Shown in pieces: positions 13,570 to 24,838 of a stretch of DNA of 64,000 bases. A program made the translations under genes and the position numbers. Source of the DNA: Onchidella celtica (Eukaryota > Mollusca > Gastropoda > Systellommatophora > Onchidiidae); the NCBI GenBank assembly GCA_963931925.1, contig OZ007570.1:43546187-43610186 (forward strand), written 5' to 3'. The stretch's first letter is position 1. Every line of letters starts with the position of its first letter. Below the pieces are notes generated by a model, which had not been told where the DNA came from, did no database searches, and saw only the letters and a list, made by a program, of their open reading frames with translations.

Positions 13570-16087
13570 AGATTAATGATCCTGCTTGCCAGAATGTGAT
13601 TGCCCCAGATGAGTGCTAAGCTGTGTCAAGAGGATAAAAGTGCCATCTTCATTAAAAACAACTGCAACAAGAACGAACTGTAGGTATAAAATCACATACC
13701 CCTTAACATCAATAAACAATAATGCTAACAGTATGATAAAAACGGGATTTCAACGCTGACCCATATTCTGAAGAAATCGAAGGCCCCTGCAAAAGGATCG
13801 ATGACATACATCATATTCAACACACACACTCTCACTTGCATTTCAAAGACTGTCTGAAAATTTATTGATCCCCGTTCTGAATTCTTGTTAAATGAACATT
13901 TTCCAGGGTTCCATGTATTGAACATTTAAGCAACAATAAATTCCCTTTTTTTCCTCCTCGCTTAATTTCCATTTCTCATTCTTTCGGCAGTCTGTACCTA
14001 ATGCAGGGCTTTGCATAATACATTTTTTTTCCTTCACACTGTCACTTGGAGACGAGCCCAAGGCTGTCTGTGCATGTGTGTGGTTTTTTGAACAATTTCT
14101 TCATTCCGGTTTTTCTGCCGTTTACCATGACAACAATTTACAGCAAAGTGAAGTTTGTTTCAGAGTTCCCAAAAATTTAATAATTTTGCAGAATTTCTCT
14201 CACATTTATGACAAAAAGTCTAAGGGAATCTGAGTGGCCTTTCAATAAAATGCAGGCTACCGGTCTGCGTAACTGTTGTGTAAAAAAAGCTGCATACATA
14301 CAGTGGAACAAAGATACCTGGAATGCTACGGCAAAAAAAAAAAAAAAAACCCAACAAAACGGAAATTGAGATGAAAATCTGCAAATGTGCATCATTGGAT
14401 TTGACAATTTTGCAGAATTTCTCAGCTTATTTCTCTCGATTGATCAGATGTACTGGCATTGTGACAACCGAAGAGAGCAGGACTGGACTTGACAGAGAGC
14501 TGAAATCTCGCCATCCACGACTCCGTCCTGAACTTGGCTACGGAAAGATGAAAGCCGAGGGAGCAGTTGGCAGATAACTGGATAGGACAATGTGGGAAGG
14601 GCAGAGGAATGGATTGAGGAAGTGATGAGAGTTGCAAAGTGGGGGTGAGGGGGAGGGGTGGGGTGGGACACAAGTCAGATCAAAACTAAATTAAACAGAA
14701 AGAGTTAGTGTAAATAAATGGTGTCTGTGCGGTGTGGTGCAAGTTAGGGGTGGTGATGGTGGTATGTGAGTGACAGAACTGAGTTAGTGCGAGAGGGAGG
14801 AAAAATCAATAGCCTGGATTCTATTTTTTACTTTTGAAAGCTACGCTTCAGGACCCATGGGATGGCTGAACTCAATCTCGCAACCTCGTTTCAGTAGCAA
14901 AATATTTTGTCAGACTCTTGCGTGTAAATAAAGTGTGGTTGCTGTCAAAAAGTTATAATATACTCAAATTGACATACATCAATAATTAAAATGGTAGATA
15001 GAAATAGGCCCTATCTTTGCGGTCGCATATGAGTTGTTGTTTTTTCACAACAGCTCGCCCGATTTTTTCTTACCGCAAACTGATTCAAATTAATATTGGA
15101 AAAAATTAATTATACACAAAACTCAACTTAAACCTTTACGAATGCACTTCCTCACATCTTACTATATACAATAAATCATAATCAGAATTAGAAATGAAAA
15201 AAAAACAACAGCCCAAGAACTACACAACAATAAGCTTTCAATCTTCAATGACCTTCATCAATTTTTTGGGGGCCACATTTTAACACATAAAGCAATGCAT
15301 ATCAATTGAAATATAAATATTTACAGAGATCTGCCTGCCTCCGATACCATGCACAGCATCTGATAAGAATAAGGCACACCTATTAGTGCAATGTAAAACC
15401 CAGGCTCATAAATCTGTGGTTTCAAAATCCGCCATTTGCCTAACAGTAAGGGAGTGAAACAGAGAATGGTGTAGGCACCAGACTGCTGGCTGGCCGCCCA
15501 TAAATTCTGCTTCACACTAACACATTAGGCACTGCCCATGCCGCAGCCTTAGTCTGTTTCACCCTTAATGCTTAGATATACATACCACTCGGTTCAATGG
15601 CTTCAGTGTTCACAGTAGCAACGCATAATGACCTCAATACTAACCATCATGAATGACTATAGAATCCATTTTAAGTTTAAATTTCAAAGAAACACAATAC
15701 TTATCCGCAGGTATCTGACATTTGAACACTTCAATTTTGCGTATGGATGTAATACTTTGTTGTCTCACGTTTTCCAAAAAAAGTTCCCTGGTTTTGATGC
15801 TGCAAGACTCAAGCAAGAACGTATACGTCATGTATTCATTTTGGCAACGTTAATACATAGACAATGCATTAACAGCAAGGAGAAGCGATCGATTTTTAAT
15901 TTTTAATCACACCCAGAGGAGCCATACGAGCATATCAGGCCAAAAAGATAAATCCAGCTTTCAGCAGCTAGTGTTGACTGTCTCCACGGCGGCCACTAAA
16001 TAATAAGCAAAATCTGAGATCCAGCATCCATCCCGGCCAGACCTGTGGCAAAATGAGTCAACCTCGCACTGGCCTTTGTCTCTACCC

Positions 16088-16177
16088 CAGGGGTTTTCAG
16101 CATTTTTTTTGCTTCTGACCCCATTCAAAACCCAGATCACCACCTGCTCCCCCCCCACCCCCCCCTGAAAACCCCTA
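16088..16177. mobile_element. Short hAT-like relic (90 bp)
   Basis: CAGGGGTTTTCAG at the left and, in reverse, TAGGGGTTTTCAG at the right form a 12 of 13 inverted repeat. Flanking octamers CTCTACCC and TTCTAGGC share five positions. Confidence 0.5.
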
Positions 16178-16544
16178 TTCTAGGCTGTCATCACACGCTG
16201 CTGAACCACTAATGAGCAGAACGTGTAGTAAAACACCCTAATTTTTTGCGTCTGGGTTTTGGTCAGTAATGAAGTTCAGTAATAATGGCTCACTATCGGC
16301 CTCGTCTGTCACATGGACTGCTCGTCCGTCTACCATACTATGGTGACGGCATTTTTGGGCTTTAATGAAGGAGAGAGAGAGAATTCTGTCCAAGATCATT
16401 AAATGCTGATTAAACGAACCCCCCTAAAGGCTGGCTGGTAATTTTATTTCGTCAGCTGTGTAAGATAAATGCTGTTTGAAATAATACTTGCCTACATCAC
16501 TTTTCTAGAACAAATTCGATTTAAAAAAAAATCATTCGGTGTCC

Positions 16545-16764
16545 TTTACCCTCCTACTGTCATACGACAAACTGGCAGTTTTGTACATCGCCGAGCAGCC
16601 AGAGTCCATTAAATCAGCTGTCTAGAAACAGGAATACCGGTATGACACAAATGTATACCCTGTTGGGGTTTCTAAATCTAAGAATCTAAGACAGCCTCAA
16701 CATCATATTTGTTCTCTGTAGACTTGCAGCTCAAACACCCTTGTGTGACAGTAAAAAGGGTTAA
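16545..16764. mobile_element. Probable decayed piggyBac-like MITE (220 bp)
   Basis: The right end in reverse reads TTAACCCTTTTTACTGTCAC; the left end is TTTACCCTCCTACTGTCATA. Length matches the two other copies. The left TTAA has become TTTA. Confidence 0.42.
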
Positions 16765-17302
16765 CAATTAATGTAATTTAGATGTCCCCATCATAATCTG
16801 CAACCAGAATTGCTTGGCATGTGAATTTAAAGGATTTTTCCCCTCTCATTTCCTCGGAACCCCTCAGTTTGACCTAGACATTTTGAAAAAAAAAAAAAAG
16901 ACAATAAGAAGGAGCATAACCCTTTGGATAAAATGTGAACCGTTTCATGTCTAGGTAGCCACAAACAGCATTTTTCTGCTAATTACACAAGTTTAAAGGC
17001 CAAGCCGCGATCCTCGTCCATCACTTTCTACCCCCTATACATCTGCCTCGTCAAGCAGCAGGATATTCTGATGCTCTAATTTTAGACGCGTGCATGTCGA
17101 GTAGTTTTAGTCAGCCAGTTTGGAGTGTTCATGTCTTGTGCCCGTGAAAAAAAAGGATCCGGGGGGGGGGGGGGGGAGGAGGAGAGAGAGAGAGGAGAAT
17201 AGCAGATAGTGACACAAAACAAACTCAGAAAAATTGAAAAACCAGTAAAAAAAAATAAAAAATCGGAACTTCGGTGCACCTTCCAGGGTATTTGAAACCC
17301 AC

Positions 17303-17782
17303 ATGCAAAATTTGGTTACTGTAGGTGGCCTAATAAAAAAGCCTTTTGCGTTCAAAGGTGGAGAATTTGTGAATTATATTATCTTACATTACAGAAAGGC
17401 ATTTATTTCAGCCCAAACCTTCTGCCATCAAAAGGTGGCAGTTATGAGAATTGCACAGTACAAAACTATAAAATATCAGTTTTACAGCAATGGCGATGAA
17501 AGGGTGAAACTGTTGGTAGTAATTTCAGTGTTTCTTCTGAGCAAAAAGCCATGTAATTCTGATCAAACATATATACTTTGTGCAATTCTTCATCCACAAG
17601 ATGCAAGATGTGTAGGGAATACCACAGGAATTGCCAGCCAAACATGTTCAGTATCTACAAGAATGTCATTTATTTATGGAATGTGTGCAGGAGAAAATCT
17701 GAAGAGAAATAGTGTTTCAGACATTGTTTTAGACCTTGACCAAAAACTGTGGACTGATTGGATACCCTTTTGCCGTGACTAA
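17303..17782 (+). other. Unrecognised 159-codon open frame in AT-rich DNA
   Basis: Open for 160 codons in AT-rich DNA where stops are frequent, starting MQNLVTVGGLIKKPFAFKGG and ending LDQKLWTDWIPFCRD. It has several Cys (CHQK, CNSD, CAIL, CVGN, CSVS, CAGE, CRD). No motif, no splice evidence and no relative is recognised. It may be part of a worn transposon ORF or chance. Confidence 0.15.
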
Positions 17783-18714
17783 GATTTAGTACACTCCTCT
17801 ATCTATTCTTTTGAAATTAGCAATAACTTCAGATGATCATTTGAACAGAATAAATGGAACTATTTTAATCACTTCAAGGTGACTGCTATTCATGAGATTT
17901 ATGTCCAAACTGAAAATTAAGTCATCACATAGACCCTTGAATGACAGCAGACAATCTTTGTCCTTCATTTTAAAATTATTTTCCACGACTATACAAGAAA
18001 ATTTCTATAGAGGGTTTTATCATGACTGGAAATAGCTAATGGGACCAGTTACTCCCAATTAGGAATCATGCCTGACAGGGCCCATCAGAGTAATGTAGTC
18101 CTGTCCAGCACACACAAGAACATATTGCAACATACACCTAATGTTGTCACCTTAAAGATTTTACAGAGAACAGCAATGATTATAATTATTGGGCCCCGGG
18201 GCTCAAAGTGTCTGGGTTCTAATATTAAATAATTATACAGGTACTTTGTCCATTTTTTTTATTCAAGCCCAGGGTTTCTTATCTTTAATTTCCTTTAAGG
18301 TATAAATGCTTTACATTATATTTACATATATTTGACACCAATCATCACCAACATAAACAGTTTTGTTCATACACCAATAACATTCATCTGAATGCTATTA
18401 AGCAGCATAAAAGTGACAACACAAAGTCCAGTCAACAAAATTAAAATAAATTCACAAGTGTCTTTGCCTACATTCCCACAAATAATCGAACTACACTGAC
18501 ATGACATAACTGAAGCTGTTTAATAGTTAGTTACGACACATACTGAGCTAATTTATACTGAACAGATCACAAATTGATGACAAAACACATGGTACTTTGA
18601 ACTTCCATTCATTCCTCAACAGTTGTCCAGCTTCCTTACCATGTGTTTCATTCAGTATTGGAAAAGCTGTTGTGAGGGAACCATGGTCTTTTACATTACA
18701 AGCCATAGCTGAGT

Positions 18715-18774
18715 AGTGAACACAGTTCAGTAGTTTCTCTATTGGGCTTTTTCATTAGACTCTTGTCCCCTGAC
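18715..18774 (-). repeat. 60-bp block with a twin at 29339-29398
   Basis: The partner of the block at 29339-29398 (49 of 60 identical, no gaps). It starts about 76 nt downstream of the exon-61 donor, the same spacing as its twin. Confidence 0.7.
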
Positions 18775-18849
18775 AAAAGTCTACTGGACAATAGAGCAGC
18801 AACAGAAAGGAAGTGGACAGATGAAAATACAATGGAAAAAACTTCTTAC

Positions 18850-18944
18850 CTGATAAGAAATGCTGTGAGTTTGGACCATAAGCATTAAGGGCATCTTGTA
18901 GATGCTGCAATCTGTCTTGTAGCATCTGGTGCAATGCGCCCCAT
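18850..18944 (-). CDS. Dys: Dystrophin-family exon (human exon 61 equivalent), end of last spectrin repeat
   Basis: A 95-nt exon with acceptor ATATCACAG|ATGG (phase 2) and donor TTATCAG|GTAAGA (phase 1). It reads (R)WGALHQMLQDRLQHLQDA and then LNAYGPNSQHFLS. Human dystrophin has RWKLLQVAVEDRVRQLHEAH and RDFGPASQHFLS. The (F/Y)GP-x-SQHFLS signature marks the end of the last repeat, directly before hinge 4 and the WW domain, and is nearly invariant in the family. The phase-1 donor equals the human exon 61/62 junction as I recall it. The ATG at the exon start is only the splice-junction context, not a start codon. The next exon (WW domain, PWERAISPNK in human) is not found in 1-18849. Confidence 0.96.
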
Positions 18945-19852
18945 CTGTGATATGGTGATGAGATATGGTTTTACAGAGAGGGGAGAAAAAACAACAATCC
19001 CAAAACTCACCGAATTTGAATGTGATAATTTGGCACATTCTTTGAGAATCAAATCACACAAATTTGAAAGAATTTGCTGATCCTATCATCTGACTTCCCT
19101 GTTGTATCAATTTTAATTGCAAACTATATGAACAGCAAAATGACTAAGAAAAAACACAAGTTCATGTATAATTCCATTTTTGGTGATGAAAAAGACAGTC
19201 ATTCTGAAAATACGGGATAATATGGATCTTAATGTGTAAATACTCTTGCGAGTAAAATTTGATCATCATGCCAAGTTTGGAAAGAACGATGAAACAAGGG
19301 AAGCAATTTAATAAAAACAGGTCATGTAATGGGTTCTTTTCTCTTGGCACACAAAGCACTGCTGGTAGGTCCAAAAATAACGAAACAAATTGTGCAAACA
19401 CTTCATTGTATACTTTGTATATGCTGTCATAATTTGATAACTTGGAGGCTTTTCACTTTCTGAAAAAACTGCTGAACGTACAGACATGACCAATCTTTAA
19501 GAGATGAAAAGTAATCACATAAGACAGTTTTTTACAGAGCCAGTTTGTGGATACGTTTGAAGGAAAAGTTCTTTGAGAAGCAATTAGCCAGTAAATAACG
19601 TATTGAATCTTGTGAGGTGGTGGTGTGGGTTTCCTTCACAACATATTGAGAATCTGATTCTTGACTAAGGGCCATCAATCCATAAAAAAACTCAAAAGCA
19701 CTGCAAGCAGTTCTCTCATTCTTTGAAGGAATAACCATGCTTGTTGAAAATAATATGAAATTTGTATTGGCATGCGTGATGCAGTGCAATGGATACCTAT
19801 CAAGAAGCCATAGAAAATTTGCAACTAATACAGTTTTCCTTAGAAAGCACAC
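18945..19852 (-). other. Dystrophin intron between the exon-60 and exon-61 equivalents (908 bp)
   Basis: A GT-AG intron (GTGTGCTT ... ATATCACAG) in phase 2, AT-rich, with no recognised element. Confidence 0.9.
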
Positions 19853-19980
19853 CTTTGAGTGAAATCCTCCAACCTATGTACATTATGATGTGAGAGAATG
19901 ACATCAGCCTCTTGTAGCCTGTTGGCTTGATCAGTGACCTCATCAACTTCTCCCTGGAGTGGATATTTCAGCTGGAAGCT
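19853..19980 (-). CDS. Dys: Dystrophin-family exon (human exon 60 equivalent), spectrin repeat
   Basis: A 128-nt exon with acceptor GTCTCCAG|AGC (phase 0) and donor CAAAG|GTGTGC (phase 2). The product has SFQLKYPLQGEVDEVTDQAN, then RLQEADVILSHNVHRLEDFT. Human reads LRGEIAPLKENVSHVNDLAR, then QLTTLGIQLSPYNLSTLEDL. The register is conserved (LEDF against LEDL), although identity is lower than in the neighbouring exons. The splice boundary differs from the human one, as I recall it: here the intron interrupts the Arg codon of the conserved RW pair in phase 2, whereas in human it lies 16 nt further on in phase 0. The summed size of the two exons (223 nt against 226) is nearly the same. Confidence 0.93.
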
Positions 19981-20896
19981 CTGGAGACAGGGCACAACAA
20001 TACATTACAATCATGACAAATGGAAAGAATCAGCATAAATTTTTATTTTTACCACTAGGTGGGATTTTTGCCAGATTGGAAGTGTGGAATGGAATTTGGA
20101 ATTTTCAAATTGGGTATTTTTTTTTTTTTTTGAAACCACAGGATGGAACCAAATCCATTGTCTTCTCAAACATTGGAAAATATCTATAAAGCCTCCATCT
20201 TTTGGGAACTCGCAAAAAATGGCCTGATGACTGAGGTATGAGAAACATTCTAAATTATTCTAACAAACAGCTGAACTTGAGTTTTATGACTTGTCTCTGC
20301 CATAAATGGCTGAAGAGAAATTCAAACCACTATTATACCAGAATATTGTTGTATGCCAACAGGAGGGACTCTCCAATCTGTGGGAAACGTCATTTTTTTA
20401 ATGCAATAATTGAGTTTGCTGCCAGCTGAAGGGCTTCTGGTGTCTGAACTTACATGGGAAAACAGAGGAAAAGAATATTTTTACTTTTTATTGAATTTTG
20501 CCTTTTGCCATAGCAGTAAATTAACCAGCACTGTACAGTTTCATTAATGGAATTTCTCCAGGTATAATTGCATAGCGTGGAGGCAAATGCAAATGCTATT
20601 ATCACTGTGCAGGGTCTTTCATTTCTTATCATAGCATTTCCACACCAAATGAAACATGCATAGATTTGTTTTATTTGTAACTAACATCTACATCTATTAA
20701 ATCCTTACTTTTGATGCTGCCCTTCAACAACAAAATGCAATCTATTAGAGTTTACATCACTGATCAGACGATTGCATTGGAATGGACAACTGTCCTTTGA
20801 GTGAGGCCTCCAATGTTGTTGACTGTCTGGTAAAGTAAAGTTTTGGAAAGCATGTCAATATTAATGTCTTAGCAGAGAAAACTGAGTAACTTTTAC
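19981..20896 (-). other. Dystrophin intron between the exon-59b and exon-60 equivalents (916 bp)
   Basis: A GT-AG intron (GTAAAAGT ... GTCTCCAG), AT-rich. The open frames it contains are short and not coding-like; no repeat was recognised. Confidence 0.9.
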
Positions 20897-21031
20897 CTTT
20901 GTTCTGTCTATCTCTGTCTGTAACTCTCCAATAATGATGTCTCCAACATTTGGCCAGTCCTTGACCTCGCGCTCAGCAGCCACCAGATGATCATGGAGAC
21001 AATCCATGGACTCATGAAACATACCCATGCG
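20897..21031 (-). CDS. Dys: Dystrophin-family exon (second half of human exon 59 equivalent)
   Basis: A 135-nt exon with acceptor TTTCTCTCAG|CGC (phase 0) and donor ACAAAG|GTAAAA (phase 0), exactly 45 codons. The product contains MDCLHDHLVAAEREVKDWPN followed by VGDIIIGELQTEIDRTK. Human dystrophin reads TDELDLKLRQAEVIKGSWQP followed by VGDLLIDSLQDHLEKVK. The W-x-x-VGD(L/I)(L/I)I core is diagnostic for the last repeat of the dystrophin rod and is shared with utrophin and DRP2. The exon can be skipped without a frame change. Confidence 0.96.
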
Positions 21032-21521
21032 CTGAGAGAAAGGCATGAAAATACTCGTAAAAATAACATATATAACCTACCCAGACATTTTATTTAAAAG
21101 GAATTTGCAGTACAAAAAAACCCCAACAAAACAAGTGAAATGAAAAAAATACAGATTCCACCTGCCAATTAATATTGTGGGCATACATCATTATGATTGT
21201 TCTGACTCTATTCCATCTGTAGCAAATAAAAATTTCTCATTATAACACGGTGTAAACTCTAAAGTATCGATAATGACAAAAATATTGGAATGTCAAAAAA
21301 AGTTAAAAAATATAGCCCGCAATAGAAAAGTAATGGTGTTGATACCAATAAAATAAATTAAAAAATTAATTTAGACTGAGTGGGCATTTTTTTTTCTTGC
21401 CCGGTTTCAGAATCTATCAACATCCCACCTGACAATCTTGAACCAAGTAACTGGGAAACTAGTTGATGACCGTAAAACCCATAGCCTAACCTATACTAAG
21501 AACTGAGAGACAAGCCCTTAC
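21032..21521 (-). other. Extra dystrophin intron (490 bp) with no human counterpart
   Basis: A GT-AG intron (GTAAGGGC ... TCTCTCAG) in phase 0, splitting what is one exon in human dystrophin. It is AT-rich with A- and T-runs and no recognised element. Confidence 0.88.
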
Positions 21522-21670
21522 CTCTGCCACCTCGTCTAATTTGAGCTGCCACTTGTGGCAGTTCTGGTTCAAGTCTAACCATTTCTTGCTCAGCAGTCTG
21601 ATTTGACGACGAATCTTGCGTATCAGATTTCGTGCATCTTTCTCTGGTGTGCCCTCAGGGCCACTTTCAT
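21522..21670 (-). CDS. Dys: Dystrophin-family exon (first half of human exon 59 equivalent)
   Basis: A 149-nt exon with acceptor TTTACCCAG|ATGAAA (phase 1; G+AT gives Asp) and donor GCAGAG|GTAAGG (phase 0). The product includes GTPEKDARNLIRKIRRQIRL, then LSKKWLDLNQNCHKWQLKLD and EVAE. Human dystrophin here reads LPPEERAQNVTRLLRKQAEE, then a TEWEKLN and ADWQRKIDET. Both repeat tryptophans are kept (KKW and HKW). The vertebrate region is a single 269-nt exon as I recall; here it is divided in two (149 + 135 = 284 nt, five codons longer) by a 490-bp intron placed at a codon boundary after EVAE. Confidence 0.94.
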
Positions 21671-22674
21671 CTGGGTAAATAATATTTCAATGAAGAATTA
21701 AAGCTCTGAACCCTGAACCCATCATTTGAAAATCAGATAACAAAATCAGTGAACATTTTGTTCTTTTGGAAAAAAAAAACAAAAAAACAACCTAATACAA
21801 AATATAAAATTACATTTGAGATGCTGCTGATTGAAACATAACTTCTTTTTGACTTCAGAAAAATAATTAAATAGTTCCCTTCAAACTCAAATTCACCCCT
21901 GAAATATTCAGAAATTGTATAACTCGATGGTGTGGGTGGAGACGATCAACAATCCGAATTCTATAAATATGGCCAAATGTTCATTAAAAAAACAGCTCTG
22001 CTCTTACAAAAACCAAAACCCGTTTAACTAAACTACTTAGCACACTGTCTGTCTAAGAAAGAAGAAGACAGATTCAGAATAATGGCAGCAATTCGAGCAG
22101 CAAAATAAGAAAGTGGAATAAAAGGGATAAAATTCTCCTTTTTTAACAGTGCAAAGGACAGAAATAGAAGAGTAAATGATTAGACAGATGAGGAGAATAA
22201 AAAAGAAGTCCATTCACTGAAGATTTAGTCCACAGGATTGGATTCCATCCTGATCCTCTAAGACTCAAACAGAAACTGAAGCAAAATCAATTTTCAATTT
22301 TGGCCACTGACAGCTGTAGAAATACTGCGTGGTGATTGATCTATTTTCTGTGTGCCAGCCTCATTAGAGAAAGACTGGCATCAGTGTGGATACCTCTGTC
22401 ATATGTGACATTTCAATAAATGAATCTGGGCATTTTCTTTATTATTGTCTCATCAGAACTATATTACAGCATCAATTCTCAATCTTTCATTGTGTCAAGA
22501 TTCTGCACAGTAAATATCTACTTGCTGAGACACCCAGCACTCCCTGCAACAAATCTGCCCTCATGCTGGTTTAATGTGCACAGACTTGTCCATTTCTATT
22601 ACTGTGTGGTAAAAGTGTGTGACATTTCTGAAAGTGCAAGAAAACATTGCCATACTGCTGCAAACTCATCTTAC
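21671..22674 (-). other. Dystrophin intron between the exon-58 and exon-59a equivalents (1004 bp)
   Basis: A GT-AG intron (GTAAGATG ... TTACCCAG), AT-rich, with no internal feature that I recognise. Confidence 0.9.
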
Positions 22675-22795
22675 CAGCACTTTCTCCACCACTGTCATAG
22701 CGAATGTCTTCACCTTCCTCCCTCAGATAAAACTTGCCAGCTTCAAGAGTCTGTTCCACAAGAGGCCTCTTCAGCTCAAGCTGCTGCTGCAAACG
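22675..22795 (-). CDS. Dys: Dystrophin-family exon (human exon 58 equivalent), spectrin repeat
   Basis: A 121-nt exon, equal to the length I recall for human exon 58. The acceptor is TCCTAACAG|CGT (phase 0) and the donor is GTGCTG|GTAAGA (phase 1). The product starts RLQQQLELKRPLVEQTLEAG and continues through KFYLREEGEDIRYDSGGES. It aligns with human FKRELKTKEPVIMSTLETV followed by RIFLTEQPLEGLEKLYQEP. It forms the second helix of the repeat and an acidic linker; the linker is less conserved and contains DSGGES instead of the vertebrate YQEP region. The open frame on the opposite strand (about 22420-22968) is a shadow of this exon. Confidence 0.94.
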
Positions 22796-23558
22796 CTGTT
22801 AGGAATGATTTTAGAAGAATGAAGACAGTGAAAATAAAATGTTCCTGTATATTACAAGTTAAACATCATATCCAAATTCCATTAAACTGCATTCACCACA
22901 CTTGCTTAATATCCTATTCAGATCTGGAGTCTGCTTTTTTTTGTATCTGTGGCATTCATCCTGTGTAAGTTTCTATGTTTTGAAAGGCTCAATCAGACAT
23001 TTCTTTGCTTGAGTTCTTCTTCCAGTTCTGCATCATGACAAAATCAAATATTTGATGCTATATATATATTTCATTTTCTCCATGCCACAGCCAAGTATTA
23101 CTGTCAACAAATGACAATGACATTCACAAGTGTAACCAAGAAATGTTTGACCACTGATAAAGCCAGGGTGCAGTAATTTGAGTTGTTTTACAGTTACACT
23201 CATAGAAGGGCAGTTCCAGAAAAAATTATCATTTGAAAAAAAATTTTTTTTCTTGTAATGGGGTTTCTGATAAAATATGGTACCATAATTAATGGACCAT
23301 AAGGAGCAAGACAGCTTATTTTTCAGGGCGGCTTCCCCTGACTGGCAGCTGTCTTGTTTTGGAGATAAACAATGCATGTACTCTGAAATGTACCAAGTCA
23401 CTGTATTTCGAAGTCCTCTTTTTGACAGAAAAAGCAAGTTGTTTCAAGACAGCATTAGTTTGGCAGATCTAAAGGTCAACTAACAGGTAAGCAAGTATTT
23501 TGAACATATTATTTATATTTACATCACACCAGGAAAAAAAAAGGATACTCCAAAATTG

Positions 23559-23573
23559 TGCCACATCAGTTAC
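23559..23573 (+). repeat. Single variant copy, TGCCACATCAGTTAC, left of the ORF
   Basis: One mismatch from the consensus core (CACATC for CACGTC) and about 490 bp upstream of the mobile-element-like ORF. It is in the same orientation as the right-hand copies, so together they bracket the ORF as direct, not inverted, repeats. Confidence 0.7.
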
Positions 23574-24066
23574 ATTTTGGTAGGATATGTTGTTCTTATT
23601 TGCTAGCCTATATGTACAGGTGGGTCATATTTATGCATCCTTTGATTTTCAACCTTATAGATATCTGTATGAAAAATAATTGGAATCTGTTGGTTACTTT
23701 TGGAGAAAACTCTGTGGCAGACGTGGCAGATTTACATCTATGTCTTAAAATACACAGCTGACAACTGCTGTATGTGTCAAAATTGTGTAAATCTACTTTT
23801 AAATGCTTCAAGTAAGTCATTTAATAAAATATACAAAGGATTTGTTAAAACACAATTGTGTGCTATTTTTTTCTTTTTACATTTCATTGATTTTAAATTT
23901 TTATTTTCCATACCTCAACCCAAAATTTTTGAAAACTAAAAAAAAAATAAAATTAAGCTTCAATTTACCTTTCTTTACTTTTATTTTATATGAAGAGATG
24001 TCATAAGTTCAAAACTATTGTTATTTTTTCTCCAGATATCTAAGGAGAGTCACCACAAATGGCACA

Positions 24067-24691
24067 ATGCCTGCCAAATCAGCTGCAGAGCGGATGCAGC
24101 AATACCGACAACGCATGTCAGAGGAGACAAAGAATGAAATGAAGAAAAGAAACAGTGAGCAGCAAAAGAAGAGCAGATTGAAGTGGGATGGAAAGAGAAG
24201 GAAAAAAGAAAGCACTGCCAGTAGTTTACGTAAAGAAAAACTCAGATTAAAGATGAAGGGATGTGCCAACAGCAATAATGTGGAGTACACAAGTAGAATA
24301 TTGGAGGGGCACCCCATTAGAATCATAACAGAGTCATCAGATATTGTTTTTGGACAGGCTGATTCAACCAGACCAACTCTCTACATGAGGTATATCGCTA
24401 ACATACAGCTCTACATCTCCATCGAACCAGAGCATGATGACTCGCCAGAACCTTGTGTCACTTACATCGGCGTAGAGAAAGAGAAATACAATGCAGTGGA
24501 CTATGTTGGGTGACGCCAAACGTTTTTGGTTTTACTCCATGAAATTTCTGCACCAAATGAGCAAGAGTGGAATTTTACATTTTTACTGGCCCAAGAAAGA
24601 TGATTGTGATGATGTTTTCTTTGACACAATTTTTTATGGGCCCATTGAGTTGCAAGGGTGTGGCGAGTTCACCATCAAGGAAACTGACTAG
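24067..24691 (+). pseudogene. Frameshifted, internally shortened mobile-element-like ORF in a dystrophin intron
   Basis: The first 148 codons (24067-24513) start MPAKSAAERMQQYRQRMSEE, a Lys/Arg/Glu-rich, probably helical and nucleic-acid-binding N-terminus. After ...EKYNAVDYVG a one-base excess in GTTGGGTGAC brings a stop; reading continues in the next frame (about 24509-24691) as GDAKRFWFYSMKFLHQMSKS, then ILHFYWPKKDDCDDVFFDTI and GEFTIKETD. This begins and ends like a large family of uncharacterised proteins, often 600-900 residues, repeated in genomes of marine invertebrates and fish: an SAAER-type basic start and an end of the form FLHP-x-FYWP-x-(K/R)DD. The central catalytic-like part is missing, so this is probably a non-autonomous deletion derivative. 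Family membership rests on my recall of that architecture. It lies antisense to dystrophin. Confidence 0.5.
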
Positions 24692-24801
24692 CCTAAACCA
24701 ATGAATATATTATTGCAGCATTTTTATCCTTCATATTGAAATTTGAAGATAAATATTTAACTTGTACTTTCCTTTGCAAGAATATGTTTTTATAGTTGCA
24801 G

Positions 24802-24838
24802 TGCCACGTCAGTTACACTTCAGTGCCACGTCAGTTAT
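24802..24838 (+). repeat. Two tandem 22-bp units of the TGCCACGTCAGTTA(C/T) family
   Basis: Cores at 24802-24816 (ending TAC) and 24824-24838 (ending TAT), again spaced by 22 bp, about 110 bp after the stop of the mobile-element-like ORF. Confidence 0.9.

Larger units (their letters stand above)
1..18849 (-). other. Intron following the exon-61 equivalent (incomplete; at least 18.8 kb)
   Basis: This interval begins at the donor GTAAGAAG and runs off the left edge. I looked on the minus strand for the WW-domain exon and for a Dp71-type first exon and recognised neither. Human intron 61 is also long. Contents: hAT-like and piggyBac-like relics, 34-bp and 180-bp tandem repeats, two copies of a dispersed repeat of about 130 bp, GA/CT microsatellites and poly-G runs. 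The stretches 600-2900, 4000-5700, 7700-8600, 9950-10900, 11300-12500, 13600-16050 and 17800-18700 contain nothing that I can name. Confidence 0.6.

Noticed and set aside
1-18849. WW-domain exon and Dp71-type first exon of dystrophin
   Set aside because: Looked for the PWERAISPNK and HETQTTCWDHP regions on the minus strand; not found by eye.
22420-22968. 182-codon plus-strand frame
   Set aside because: Its only structured part is the antisense of the dystrophin exon at 22675-22795.
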